Source: Acidobacteriota bacterium
GTDB lineage: Bacteria > Acidobacteriota > Thermoanaerobaculia > Multivoradales > JAGPDF01
DNA: 51,009 bases
Reading direction: 5' to 3'
NCBI GenBank assembly: GCA_014584695.1
Contig: JACTMI010000048.1
Location: 1 to 51,009 of the forward strand
Shown: in pieces, positions 1 through 8,618 of the stretch
How positions within the stretch are numbered: position 1 is the stretch's first letter
Layout of the letters: each line of letters opens with the position of its first letter
Notes under the pieces: generated by a model
Databases searched by the model: none
What the model saw: the letters and a program-made list of their open reading frames with translations, nothing else
What the model was told of the DNA's origin: nothing
Made by a program: the position numbers and the translations under genes

Positions 1-1
1 C

Positions 2-466
2 CTGCTGCCGAAGAACGCTCCCTGGCTCGAGGTGCACCTGATCGAAGGCCAGCCTGGCGAGCTCATGGTCAACGACTCGCTGGAGGCCCGTCAACGGCCG
101 GTGCGCCTGCCAGTCGAGTTCGATCCGCGACTCAAGGTCAAGGTTCATTCGCGCTCGACCTTCGACCTGCTCGATCACGAGCGCGGCGACCGGCAGATCG
201 CTCGCTTTCGCGGTTACATGAACTGGCTGGACCCGCGCACGGCCACCATTTCTCCTGACGGCAGCCAGATCGGCATCACGGTGGGAAGAGAGGCCTTCGG
301 GAACAACGGACCCCGAGGAATGATGCTGGATCGCAGGTCTGGTAGCCGCCGACTGCTAGCCGACTGGGTCGTGTCGGGCGTCAGGTGGCACCCTTTCCGC
401 CCGGAGGCCTTTGGTATCTCGAAAGAGGTCGACGGCGGTACCGTGCTGATGCGGTGGCGGTACTGA
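2..466 (+). CDS. C-terminal part of a beta-propeller-like protein (5' end outside window)
   Basis: The reading frame is open from the left edge of the window to a TGA at 464-466, so this is the last ~154 codons of a longer gene; a GTG at 32 is an internal codon rather than a convincing start. The segment ISPDGSQIGITVGR, followed by a charged turn and a tryptophan-containing strand (VVSGVRWHPF), looks like a WD40/PD40-type propeller blade. No catalytic motif is visible. A periplasmic or surface role is typical of PD40 proteins but cannot be shown without the N-terminus. It is followed after 8 nt by a small hairpin and then by a long gene-free stretch. Confidence 0.5.
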   Translation: MLPKNAPWLEVHLIEGQPGELMVNDSLEARQRPVRLPVEFDPRLKVKVHSRSTFDLLDHERGDRQIARFRGYMNWLDPRTATISPDGSQIGITVGREAFGNNGPRGMMLDRRSGSRRLLADWVVSGVRWHPFRPEAFGISKEVDGGTVLMRWRY

Positions 467-474
467 TCGACGTT

Positions 475-498
475 CCTCGCCGTAACGAGGAGGCGAGG
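475..498 (+). terminator. Possible hairpin terminator after the first gene
   Basis: CCTCGCC (475-481) and GGCGAGG (492-498) form a perfect 7-bp stem with a 10-nt loop, 8 nt after the upstream stop codon. There is no T-run, so it could equally be a processing or Rho-associated structure. Confidence 0.35.
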
Positions 499-577
499 CA
501 AGCAGTAGGTATTGCGTGCCTGTCCCCGTTTCTTGGCACCCCACCGACGAGAGCGCCGGGACGTGGGTCGCGATGTC

Positions 578-758
578 TCCCCGCAGCGCAGCGCGAGGGG
601 TCCCCACACCACAAGAATTCAATCTAACCGTGGGGTGTCGCGGGCGCGAGGAGAGCCGGCGCGAGCCACGTCCCGGCGCGGCGCAGGCCACAAACGAGGC
701 CCTCGCGCGAGGTTACGGGAACGGAAGTCGGGGGGCCCCTCGCGCTGCGCTGCGGGGA
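578..758. repeat. Inverted repeat, 23-nt perfect arms
   Basis: Arm 578-600 is the exact reverse complement of 736-758; the core reads CCCCGCAGCGCAGCGCGAGG on the plus strand in the left arm. The arms are 135 nt apart and flank unremarkable GC-rich DNA. It may be a mobile or repetitive intergenic element. Confidence 0.7.
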
Positions 759-999
759 CGCGATCCGAGCGCCGGTCCGGCGCTACCGACGGTGGTCGCG
801 GCCAAGCTCACCAGGATCCGAAGAATCGGCGAGTGCATGCTGAGGCTCGATTGAAGCAGGACGGAGGAGGTATCTCATTCCGTCGAGCTCGTGATCCGTC
901 GCCTGCGACTCGGTTCCCACCGACACGCTCCCAGTGTCCTCGCTGGCGTGACTTACCCCCGGGGCGATTCGCACGCTTGGTTGCCGGCGCGGCGTCTGG

Positions 1000-1005
1000 T
1001 AGTTT
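1000..1005 (+). promoter_or_regulatory. -10-like element TAGTTT of prfB
   Basis: TAGTTT lies 11 nt before the prfB ATG; no TTGACA-like -35 and no Shine-Dalgarno sequence is seen between it and the start. It fits the TAGNNT pattern found before most operon-first genes in the window. Confidence 0.4.
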
Positions 1006-1016
1006 GGTTCTCCGCC

Positions 1017-2139
1017 ATGCAAACCACCGACCTGCAGCAGCGCCTTTCGCGTCTCGGCGACCAGCTCGCCGTGATCCGGGGGTATCTTTGAGGACGCCGG
1101 CGTAGAAGAGCAGTTGCGCGACATCGACCGGCAGATGGAGATGCCGGGCTTCTGGGACCGTCCGACGGAGTCGGCCGGCCTGATGCAGAAGCGGCGCGAG
1201 CTCGAGCGCCGCGTCGAGACCCTCCAGCGCCTGCGCACCGATGCCGACGAGCTTTCGGCCTGGCGGGAGCTGCTCGGCGACGACGGTCTGGCCGATCCGG
1301 ACGCCGTCGTGTTCGCCGAGCGGCTGGGCGCCGCGCTGGAGCAGCTCGACCTCGAGCTCAAGCTCGCCGGCCCCGACGACGACAAGAGCGCCATCGTGGC
1401 GATCAACTCGGGCGCCGGCGGCACCGAGAGCCAGGACTGGGCGGAGATGCTGCTGCGCATGTACGTGCGCTGGGCCGAGCGCAAGGGTTTCGAGCTCGAG
1501 CTGATCGATCGCCAGGACGGCGAGGAGGCGGGGATCAAGAGCGCCACCGTGGCGATCCGGGGCGCCTACGCCTACGGCCTGCTGCACGGCGAGGCAGGCG
1601 TCCACCGGCTGGTGCGGATCAGCCCGTTCGATTCCCAGGCGCGCCGCCACACTTCGTTCGCCTCCGTCGACGTGGTGCCCGAGGTCGACGACACGATCGA
1701 GATCGAGATCGCCGACAAGGACCTCAAAGTCGACGTCTTCCGGGCTTCGGGCGCCGGCGGCCAGCACGTCAACCGAACCGAGTCGGCCGTCCGCATCACC
1801 CATCTGCCGACCGGCATCGTCGTCCAGTGTCAGAACGAGCGCAGCCAGCACAAGAACCGCGCCACCGCGATGAAGGTCCTGCGCTCGCGGCTCTACGAGC
1901 GCGAGCTGCGCAAGCGGGCGGAAGAGCAGGCCAAGAAAGAGGGAGAGAAGATGGACATCGGCTGGGGGAGCCAGATCCGGTCGTACGTCCTGCAGCCCTA
2001 CCGGATGGTCAAGGACCACCGCACCGGCGAGACGGTGGGCGACGCCGACTCGGTGCTCGCCGGCGAGATCGACCCCTTCCTCGAAGCCTTCCTGAAGGGC
2101 AAGATCGCCAGCCCGGGGGATGCCGGGCTGACGATCTAG
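1017..2139 (+). CDS. prfB: Peptide chain release factor 2 (programmed +1 frameshift)
   Basis: Release factor 2 reads UGA and UAA stop codons in the ribosomal A site and triggers peptide release. Translation starts at ATG 1017 and reads 24 codons ending RGYL, then meets an in-frame TGA at 1089-1091; the rest of the protein continues in the +1 frame (GAG at 1090) to the TAG ending at 2139, giving about 373 residues, the usual RF2 length. The downstream part has the SPF stop-recognition tripeptide (RISPFDSQARR) and the GGQ hydrolysis motif (SGAGGQHVNRTESAVR). The CTT-TGA slip site and the preceding G-run match the classic autoregulatory site. This is one functional gene, not a pseudogene. The neighbours are unrelated. 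Confidence 0.96.
1077..1091 (+). promoter_or_regulatory. prfB: prfB programmed +1 frameshift site
   Basis: CGGGGGTATCTTTGA: an anti-Shine-Dalgarno-pairing G-run, 3-nt spacer, CTT slippery codon and in-frame TGA. When RF2 is scarce the peptidyl-tRNA slips from CUU to UUU and translation continues. The stop is followed by G rather than the C of the E. coli site. Confidence 0.93.
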
Positions 2140-2169
2140 CCACCGCGCCAGGCTACCGCCGCCGAGCCC

Positions 2170-3627
2170 TCACGGCGCGGCCTGGCTCCAGGCGGCGAAG
2201 CTCCCGCTCTCGAAACCGTCGGCGAAGAGAAACTCCACCACCTGCGGTACCCGGACGACGACGCCTTCGCTGCCGACGAGTGGGTGGCGGATCGCGGCGG
2301 GCACGCCGAGCGCGAGATCGCGTCCGGCGGCGAACGGAGTGGGCAGGCTGGCGACGCCGTTGCGGTAGCCGCCGAAGCGGACGTTCGCCTGCTCGAGCAG
2401 GCCGGCGTCCGCGGGTCGGAGGATCAGCGCGGTGGCGAGGTCGAGGCCGCCCGTCGCGCGCAGCACCAACACGCTGCCGGCGGGCGGATCGCTGCCGAAC
2501 GCCTCACCTTCGGCGCCGACGACGACGTCCTGGCGCGGGTTGCCGTCGAGGTCGAAGCCAGAGACCATCGAGCCGAAGCGGTCGCCAGCCTCGGCGGAGA
2601 AGCCGAACTGCGATTGATCGCGGTTCCAGACCGTTTCGAGGACGGGGCCATCGCCCGTCGCGCGGAAGCGCAAGAGCGCCAGTCGGCCTGCCTCGACCCT
2701 GCCGTTGACGGTGGCGTAGGGCTGGCCGACGGCGATCTCGGATGCACCGTCGCCGTCGATGTCGACGGCCGCGAAGACCTCGCCGAAGCGCGAGTATCCT
2801 TCGCCGTCCGGAGCGGGGAACAGAGTGCGCTCGACCCGGTCGGGGAAGACCTGGAACGCGGCCAGGGCGTTGGCTCCGGCCGCGCTCGCGAAGAGCGTAG
2901 GAGAGCCGGCGAGCTTGCCGACGCCGAGGGTTTCTCCACACCGGCTGTCCGCGGTGGGCTCCGGAGTGCACCGCCGCTCGAAGAATTGCGGGGGGCCCAG
3001 CAGGGGGTTGTCGCGGATGTAGAGCAGTCCAGCGTTCGAGTGTCCTTGCAGGGTCCGGCCCGGTGCCGATGCGACGACCACGAGCTCGCCATCGCTCCGG
3101 GGAACGATCGCCACGCTCGCGCCGTAGGAGTCGCCGGTCGCCGCCCCGATGATGGGATTCTCGCCGCGGACGAAGGTCATCCCCCCGGCGCCGCCCCGGA
3201 AGTAGCTGACGAGACCCTTCGCGCCGTTACGCCCAGGCTCGCCGACGACGAGGTCGTCGCAGCCGTCGTCGTCGAGGTCGATGGCGGCCAGACTGAAACC
3301 GAACAGCGCCGCGGGTCTCGTACCCAGGCCGCTCTCGAGGACCTCTGCGAAGCCTGGTCGCTGGATGATCACCGCACCCGCCGTGGGCTGGTCGCCGAGG
3401 CCGGCGAAGGGGGCTCCGATCGCCAGCTCTTCTCGGCCGTCGCAGTCGAAGTCACCGCTGACGACGGCGACACCGAGCCGCGCGCCCGGCTCCGTGGTCA
3501 GCCCCAGCTCGGGCCAGCCGACGAGCGTGATCGCCGTGGGATCGAGCACGGTGCCGGGAAGCGGGGATGGATGAATGAAGACGGCGAGAGCGAGCGGAAT
3601 CAGGAAGCTTGAACGCGGCAGTCGCAT
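2170..3627 (-). CDS. Secreted FG-GAP repeat protein with DGFESG...W C-terminal tail
   Basis: A 485-residue exported protein. The ATG at 3627 is chosen because it starts a signal peptide (MRLPRSSFLIPLALAVFIH) and has a GGAGGA Shine-Dalgarno about 8 nt upstream. The mature part is built from repeated FG-GAP/integrin-type blades with calcium-loop-like patterns such as DFDCDGREELAIG, DLDDDGCDDLVVG, DIDGDGASEIAVG and DLDGNPRQDVVVG, which should fold into a beta-propeller. The extreme C-terminus reads FLFADGFESGSFAAWSQAAP, a short tail of a kind I recognise from other secreted proteins of Acidobacteria and Xanthomonadales, possibly for sorting or anchoring. The ligand is unknown. It is divergent from the sigma factor gene. 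Confidence 0.85.
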   Translation of the reverse strand: MRLPRSSFLIPLALAVFIHPSPLPGTVLDPTAITLVGWPELGLTTEPGARLGVAVVSGDFDCDGREELAIGAPFAGLGDQPTAGAVIIQRPGFAEVLESGLGTRPAALFGFSLAAIDLDDDGCDDLVVGEPGRNGAKGLVSYFRGGAGGMTFVRGENPIIGAATGDSYGASVAIVPRSDGELVVVASAPGRTLQGHSNAGLLYIRDNPLLGPPQFFERRCTPEPTADSRCGETLGVGKLAGSPTLFASAAGANALAAFQVFPDRVERTLFPAPDGEGYSRFGEVFAAVDIDGDGASEIAVGQPYATVNGRVEAGRLALLRFRATGDGPVLETVWNRDQSQFGFSAEAGDRFGSMVSGFDLDGNPRQDVVVGAEGEAFGSDPPAGSVLVLRATGGLDLATALILRPADAGLLEQANVRFGGYRNGVASLPTPFAAGRDLALGVPAAIRHPLVGSEGVVVRVPQVVEFLFADGFESGSFAAWSQAAP

Positions 3628-3808
3628 GGTCGGTTTCCTCCAGGTCGAATGAGGAGCCGGGTGGGAGCGCGCAGGGACGCGCTCGAACCCGCTCGAATTT
3701 GCTAGCGGATTCGGCGGCCGAAGAGCGCCATCGCGGCCGCGGCGCGGCGCTTCGAGCGCCCGCGTCGGGTACAATCCGACGCGCTAACGACCGGAAACGA
3801 CAGGGGAT
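3628..3808. promoter_or_regulatory. Divergent intergenic region, FG-GAP gene / ECF sigma gene
   Basis: The 181-nt region separates two divergent genes. A TACAAT hexamer on the plus strand (3770-3775) is the likely -10 of the sigma-kinase operon. On the minus strand a TAGCAA-type sequence near 3699-3712 may serve the FG-GAP gene. No clear operator palindrome was found. Confidence 0.35.
3770..3775 (+). promoter_or_regulatory. -10-like element TACAAT of the sigma/kinase operon
   Basis: TACAAT in otherwise GC-rich DNA, 33 nt before the GTG at 3809; no convincing -35 box at normal spacing. Confidence 0.4.
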
Positions 3809-4426
3809 GTGGCGGCCGTGACCCAGGGCGACATCACTTCGTTGCTCGTCGAGTGCCGCGACGAGGCGCGACGCGGGGCGGCGTTCGACCGCTTGGTGGC
3901 GCTGATCTACGACGATCTGAAGCGGCTGGCGCGCGGGCAGCTGCGGCGCTGGCGGCCGGGCTCGACGCTCGACACCACCGCGCTCGCCCACGAGGCCTAC
4001 CTGAAGCTCGCCGGCCGCGAGGGTCTCGAGCTCGCCGACCGTCAGCACCTCTTCCGCAGCTTGGCGCAGGTGATGCGGCGGCTGGTCGTCGACCACGCGC
4101 GCGAGCGGCGGGCGCGCAAGCGCGGCGGCGACGTCGAGGTCCAGCCGCTGCCCGACGACGACGCGCTGCCGCCCGAGGCGGCCGTCGCCTGGGATCCCGA
4201 CCTCGTGCTCGGCGTCGACAGCGCGCTGCGCACGCTCGCCGCCGCCGACCCGCGCGCGGTCGAGGTGATCGAGTGCCGCTACTTCGCCGGACTGACCGAG
4301 GACGAGACCGCGACGGCGCTGGGCCTGTCGCGCCGCACCGTGCAGCGCGAATGGCTCAAGGCCAAGGCGTGGCTGCGCGGCGAGCTCGGCGGGACGCCCG
4401 CGGCGGCCGTCCACCCGGGAGCATGA
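3809..4426 (+). CDS. ECF RNA polymerase sigma factor (TIGR02999/SigX6-like)
   Basis: About 205 residues with region 2 (AFDRLVALIYDDLKRLARGQ, then LAHEAYLKL and LFRSLAQVMRRLVVDHARE) and region 4 (IECRYFAGLTEDETATALGLSRRTVQREWLKAKAWL, helix-turn-helix). The combination is characteristic of the acidobacterial/planctomycete ECF group that is encoded beside protein kinases rather than anti-sigma factors. The start may be GTG 3809 or GTG 3818; the AGGGGA at 3802-3807 is properly spaced only for 3818. The stop overlaps the kinase start (ATGA), so the two are translationally coupled, and the kinase is the likely regulator of this sigma factor by inference. Confidence 0.9.
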   Translation: MAAVTQGDITSLLVECRDEARRGAAFDRLVALIYDDLKRLARGQLRRWRPGSTLDTTALAHEAYLKLAGREGLELADRQHLFRSLAQVMRRLVVDHARERRARKRGGDVEVQPLPDDDALPPEAAVAWDPDLVLGVDSALRTLAAADPRAVEVIECRYFAGLTEDETATALGLSRRTVQREWLKAKAWLRGELGGTPAAAVHPGA

Positions 4427-6930
4427 CGCCCTTCCCGCGCGAGGCGCTCGACCGTCTGCTCGACGCCGCGCTCGAGCGCCCGGCGACGGAGCGCGCGGCG
4501 TTCGTGCGCGCGGCGACGGCCGACCCCGAGCTGATCGCGGCGGCGCTCGATGTGCTCGACGCCGGGGCGGCCGGCCCGACGCTGGTCACGGGTGGCGCCT
4601 TGCCGCCGCGCGCGGTCGACGAGGCGTTGGCGCCCGGCACCGTGGTCGGGTCGTTCCGCGTCAGCGCGGAGCTGGCACGCGGTGGCATGGGGGTGGTGTA
4701 CCTCGCCGCGCGCTGCGACGGCACCTTCGAGCAGGAGGTCGCGCTCAAGGTGCTCAAGCGCGGGCTCGACACGGACGACGTTCTGCGCCGCTTCCGGCGC
4801 GAGCGTCAGATTCTCGCCCGCCTCCGGCATCCGGCGATCGCGAAGCTCCTCGACGGCGGCGCGGCGCCGGACGGACGACCGTACTTCGTCATGGAGAGGA
4901 TCGACGGGCTGCCGCTCGACGAGTTCTGCGCGGCGAGCGGTCTCGATCTCGAGGCCCGGATCCGCCTCCTGATCGAGATCGCCGCGGCGGTTGCCCACGC
5001 GCATCGCAACCTGGTCGTGCACCGCGACCTCAAACCGTCGAACATCTTGGTCACCCCCGACGGCCGGCCGCACCTGCTCGACTTCGGCATCGCCGGGCTG
5101 CTCGACCCCACGGGGGAGCTGGCGGCGACCCGGAGCGACGGCCATTTCTTGACCCCGCAATGGGCGAGCCCGGAGCAGCTCGCCGGGGAGCCCGCGACGA
5201 CCCTCTCCGACGTCTTCCAGCTCGGCCTCCTGCTCTGCTCGCTCGTCACCGGCGAGCCGCCGGCGGTGAACCGCGGCGGCGCCGGCGGGCGGGGCGGCGC
5301 GGCGCGCACGCCACCGCCGCCGAGCGCGGTGATCACCGGGCGTGACGGCGCGGCCAGCCCGCGCGCCCGGCGCGTGCGCGGCGACCTCGATCGCATCGCC
5401 TTGCGCGCCCTCGCTCCCGACCTCGAGGGCCGCTACCCGTCGGCCGACGCGCTCGCCGAGGATCTCGAGCGATTCCTCGATGGCCGGCCGGTGCGGGCGC
5501 GGCGCCCGACGGTCGCCTACCGGCTGGGCAAGCTGATCCGCCGCCACCGGCTCGCCGCCGCGCTCTCCGGCCTGGTCGCTCTCTCGCTGCTCTCCGGCGT
5601 CGCCGGCACGCTCCATCAGGCGGCCGCCGCGCGCCGCGCCGCGGAAGCGGCCGCCCGCGAAGCGCAGGTGGCGCGCGAGGTGCGCGACTTCATGCTCGGG
5701 TTGTTCGCCGCCGGCGATCCGATGCTCGCTTCCGAGGTCGAGCCGACCGTCACCGAGCTCCTGGAGCGAGGTGCCGCGCCGCTGCTGGCGGGCAGCCCGC
5801 GGGAGCCCGCCGTGCGGGCCGAGCTGCTGACCGCTGTCGGCGGCGCTTTCGTCGAGTCGGGCCGATTCGATCGCGCCGAGCCGCTGCTGCGCGAGGCCGT
5901 CGCGTTGCTCGAACGGAGCTTCGGCGGCGGCGATCCGCGCCTCGCCGAGCCCGTGTCTCGCCTCGGCGACGCCGCGCTCTACCTCGGCCGGCCGGCCGAC
6001 GCCGAGCCGCTGTACGAGCGGGCGCTGGCGCTGCGCGAGCACTCGCTGGCTGCCGACGATCCCGAAGTCGGGATCGCGCTGACCGATCTCTGCGTCGTCC
6101 GGATCGAGCTCGACCGCCTGGACGAGGCGTCCCAGGTCTGCCCGCGGGCGGCGGCGGTGCTCGAGCGCGCCGGGCCCGAACGTCGGCGGGATCTGGCGGC
6201 GGCCCTGGATCCGCTCGCGCAGCTCCACCTGCTGCGCGGCGCGCCCGAGGAGGCCGCGAGGGTCAGGCACCGAGCCGTGGAGCTCACGGAGGCCGTGTTC
6301 GGCCGCGACCACCCGGCGACCGGCCTTCGCCTCAACAACTACGGGATGCTCCTGCTGCGATCGGACGCACGAGCGGCGGAGGAGGTGCTCTCGCGCGCGC
6401 TGGCCGTGCTCGCTGGCGCGCTGGGGAGCGACCACCCGCGCGTGGCGACGGTGTGGAGCAACCTCGGCAGCGCCCACACGCGGCTCGGCCGGCACCAGGA
6501 GGCTGCCGCCGCCTACGAGCAGGCGCTCGCGATCCGCCGGCAGCGCTTGGGCGAGACCAGCGTCCGGACCGCGTACGCGCAGAGCAACCTCGCCAACGCC
6601 TACCACGCGCTCGGCCGTTCGGGCGCCGCCGAGGAGCTGGCCCTCGCCGCCGTGGCGACGGAGGAGGCGCTGCTCGGTCCGGAGCACCCGAGCCTCGGTC
6701 CCGCCCTGCGCATCCTCGGCCAGATCCGCCGCGACCGCGGCGACTTCGCCGAGGCCGAAGTCCTGCTCCGGCGCTCGCTCGCCATTCAGGAGACGAGCGT
6801 GGGCGCGCGCGAGCACCTGCCCGGGTTGCTCGAGGAGCTGGCCGATCTCGCCGAACGCGCCGGCCGGAACGACGAGGCGACGACACTGCGCGCGCGCGCC
6901 GAGCTCGTTGCCGGCGCGCCCCCGACCTGA
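4423..6930 (+). CDS. Serine/threonine protein kinase with transmembrane segment and TPR repeats
   Basis: An 835-residue Hanks-type kinase. The kinase domain (about residues 75-365) has the glycine loop (ARGGMGVVYLA), catalytic Lys109 (VALKVLKR), HRDLKPSN with Asp202, and LDFGIAG. A Gly/Ala/Pro-rich insert lies in the C-lobe. One membrane helix follows (LSGLVALSLLSGVAG, about residue 385), then a coiled stretch and many tetratricopeptide repeats to the C-terminus (patterns such as LNNYGMLLL, WSNLGSAHTRLGRHQEAAAAYEQAL). The start overlaps the sigma gene stop. Phosphorylation of the coupled sigma factor or of a TPR-bound partner is inferred. The 104 nt to the next gene hold no terminator I can see. 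Confidence 0.92.
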   Translation: MTPFPREALDRLLDAALERPATERAAFVRAATADPELIAAALDVLDAGAAGPTLVTGGALPPRAVDEALAPGTVVGSFRVSAELARGGMGVVYLAARCDGTFEQEVALKVLKRGLDTDDVLRRFRRERQILARLRHPAIAKLLDGGAAPDGRPYFVMERIDGLPLDEFCAASGLDLEARIRLLIEIAAAVAHAHRNLVVHRDLKPSNILVTPDGRPHLLDFGIAGLLDPTGELAATRSDGHFLTPQWASPEQLAGEPATTLSDVFQLGLLLCSLVTGEPPAVNRGGAGGRGGAARTPPPPSAVITGRDGAASPRARRVRGDLDRIALRALAPDLEGRYPSADALAEDLERFLDGRPVRARRPTVAYRLGKLIRRHRLAAALSGLVALSLLSGVAGTLHQAAAARRAAEAAAREAQVAREVRDFMLGLFAAGDPMLASEVEPTVTELLERGAAPLLAGSPREPAVRAELLTAVGGAFVESGRFDRAEPLLREAVALLERSFGGGDPRLAEPVSRLGDAALYLGRPADAEPLYERALALREHSLAADDPEVGIALTDLCVVRIELDRLDEASQVCPRAAAVLERAGPERRRDLAAALDPLAQLHLLRGAPEEAARVRHRAVELTEAVFGRDHPATGLRLNNYGMLLLRSDARAAEEVLSRALAVLAGALGSDHPRVATVWSNLGSAHTRLGRHQEAAAAYEQALAIRRQRLGETSVRTAYAQSNLANAYHALGRSGAAEELALAAVATEEALLGPEHPSLGPALRILGQIRRDRGDFAEAEVLLRRSLAIQETSVGAREHLPGLLEELADLAERAGRNDEATTLRARAELVAGAPPT

Positions 6931-7019
6931 ATCGCGCCGCCCGCCCGCCGTCCCGGTGCTCGAGAGCGCGGGTCGGACTCCGCGGTGGCGCGGGGGGACC
7001 GGGCGACGGAGGCGGGGTC

Positions 7020-7025
7020 TAGAAT
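7020..7025 (+). promoter_or_regulatory. -10-like element TAGAAT of the glycosyltransferase operon
   Basis: TAGAAT ends 9 nt before GTG 7035, implying a transcript with almost no leader. No Shine-Dalgarno sequence lies between. Confidence 0.45.
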
Positions 7026-7034
7026 GCGGGCGCC

Positions 7035-8618
7035 GTGACGCTCCGCCTCGACTATCTCTCGCCGCTGCCGCCGGTGCGGTCGGGGATCTCCGACTACAGC
7101 GTGGATCTGCTGCCGCACTTGGCGGCGGTCGCCGACGTGCGGGTGATCCAGCTGCCCGACCTGCCGCTGGCACCCGAGATGGTGGCGCGTTGGCGGCCGG
7201 CCGCGATCGAGGAGACCGGCCGCGGCGGCCGGGTGCCGCTCTACCACATGGGCAACAACAGCTACCACGCCGCGATCGCGGCCGTCGCCGCCGAGCGGCC
7301 GGGGGTCCTGGTGCTGCACGATCTCGTGCTCCACCACTTCCTGCTCGACCGCACGGTCGGCCAGGGCCGGTTCGAGCCCTACCGGGCGGCGCTCGAGCGC
7401 GACCACGGCTGGATCGGCGAGGCGGCCGCGCGACCGGTACGGTGGGGCGCCTTCGGGCGCGCGGCGCAGTTCTTCCTGCCGGCGCACAGGACGCTGCTGC
7501 GCCGGCAGCGGGGCGTCCTGGTCCACGGGCATTGGGCGGCGGCGGTGCTGGCGGAGGAGGACGCCGAGATCCCGGTGCGCGTCGTGCCGATGGGGATCCC
7601 GCTGCCGCCGGCCGCCCACCGCGCGCGCGGGCTGGCCTTCCGCAGCGCCCACGGCATTCCGGCCGGCGCTCCGGTCGTCGGCTCCTTCGGCTTCCAGACG
7701 CCGATCAAGCGGACCGAGGTCGCCATCCGGGCGCTCGCCGCGCCGGGTCTCGAACAGGTCCAGCTGCTGGTCGCCGGCGAGCTGTCGCCGTACGCGAACT
7801 ACGCCGAGCTGGCCGCCGAGTTGGGCGTCGCCGCGCGCGTGCACGTCACCGGCTTCCTGCCCTTCGAAGAGCTCGACGCCGCGATCGCCGCGACCGACGT
7901 CTGCCTGAATCTCCGCTACCCGTCGGCTGGCGAGACCTCCGCGTCGTTGCTGCGGATCCTGGCGGTCGGCCGGCCGGTGCTGGTTTCGGAGTACGCCGAG
8001 CTCGGCGACCTGCCGGAGGAGGTCGCGCGGCCGATCCCGCTCGGCGGGCGGGAGGAGGCGGCGCTCGCCGCGGCGCTCACCGACTGGCTGCTGGGACCCG
8101 AGAAGGCGCGCGCGGAGCGCGGAGCAGCGGCCCGACGATTCATCGCCGAGCACCACGAGCCGGCGCGCGCGGCGGCGGCGATCGTGGCGGCGGTGCGCGA
8201 GCTGGCCGAGCGCGAGCCACCGGGAGATCGCCCCCCGGCGGTGCCGCCGCGCAGCTCGGCGATCCACGTGCGGCTGCCGGGGCGGCTCGAGGTCGCGGGG
8301 CTCGAGGGCTGGCGACCCGGTGAGCGACGCGAGCTGGTCGTCACCGTGACGAACATCAGCCACTGCCGCTGGCTGCCCAGCCACGAGCTGCCCGGCGGCC
8401 TGATCTTCGAGGTCCAGCACCACGCCGGCGAACGCGACCTCTTCCGCGGCCGCTCCTGGCTGTCGCTCGCTTCCGCGCTCGATCCGGGTCGCTCGGTCTC
8501 GTTCGAGCTCGAGCTGCGCAAGCCGCTCGGCCCGTCGCGCCTGCTGATCAAGCCGACGGTCCAACTGACCAACGGCCATCGGCCGTTCGGGGATTGGGCA
8601 TGGGATCGATGGCTGTGA
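7035..8618 (+). CDS. Glycosyltransferase (GT4-like, GT-B) with C-terminal Ig/carbohydrate-binding-like domain
   Basis: A 527-residue protein starting at GTG 7035. The N-terminal part (LDYLSPLPPVRSGISDYSVDLL, then LYHMGNNSYHAAI, VLHDLVLHHFLLD) and the nucleotide-sugar part (GSFGFQTPIKRTEVAIRAL, LNLRYPSAGETSASLLRIL) are those of a GT-B family 4 enzyme, with the glutamate of GETSAS in the place of the usual C-terminal catalytic Glu. Residues from about 410 form an extra beta-rich domain (LVVTVTNISHCRWLP...RSWLSL) that resembles immunoglobulin-like sugar-binding modules. It is a clear paralogue of the enzyme at 47883-49271, which lacks this domain. It starts a tightly coupled operon; the next start lies inside its 3' end. 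Acceptor and donor sugars are unknown. Confidence 0.85.
   Translation: MTLRLDYLSPLPPVRSGISDYSVDLLPHLAAVADVRVIQLPDLPLAPEMVARWRPAAIEETGRGGRVPLYHMGNNSYHAAIAAVAAERPGVLVLHDLVLHHFLLDRTVGQGRFEPYRAALERDHGWIGEAAARPVRWGAFGRAAQFFLPAHRTLLRRQRGVLVHGHWAAAVLAEEDAEIPVRVVPMGIPLPPAAHRARGLAFRSAHGIPAGAPVVGSFGFQTPIKRTEVAIRALAAPGLEQVQLLVAGELSPYANYAELAAELGVAARVHVTGFLPFEELDAAIAATDVCLNLRYPSAGETSASLLRILAVGRPVLVSEYAELGDLPEEVARPIPLGGREEAALAAALTDWLLGPEKARAERGAAARRFIAEHHEPARAAAAIVAAVRELAEREPPGDRPPAVPPRSSAIHVRLPGRLEVAGLEGWRPGERRELVVTVTNISHCRWLPSHELPGGLIFEVQHHAGERDLFRGRSWLSLASALDPGRSVSFELELRKPLGPSRLLIKPTVQLTNGHRPFGDWAWDRWL

Larger units (their letters stand above)
467..1016. other. 550-nt gene-free stretch with REP-like palindromes
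   Basis: No open frame here has a plausible protein. The stretch contains several inverted repeats. A hairpin GTGCC/GGCAC lies at 516-539 around TGTCCCCGTTTCTT. A near-perfect pair lies at 555-571 and 660-676 (one mismatch). A perfect 23-nt pair lies at 578-600 and 736-758. The last two pairs interleave rather than nest. The organisation resembles REP/BIME-type or decayed miniature mobile elements; no transposase is present. The last ~20 nt hold the presumed prfB promoter. Confidence 0.55.

Noticed and set aside
467-1016. tRNA or small RNA gene in the long gap
   Set aside because: No cloverleaf with T-loop (GGTTCRANYCC-type) sequence could be found; the pairings present are simple inverted repeats.
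1017-1091. Frameshifted or broken prfB
   Set aside because: The interruption is the programmed frameshift site with slip codon and G-run, not a mutation or sequencing error.
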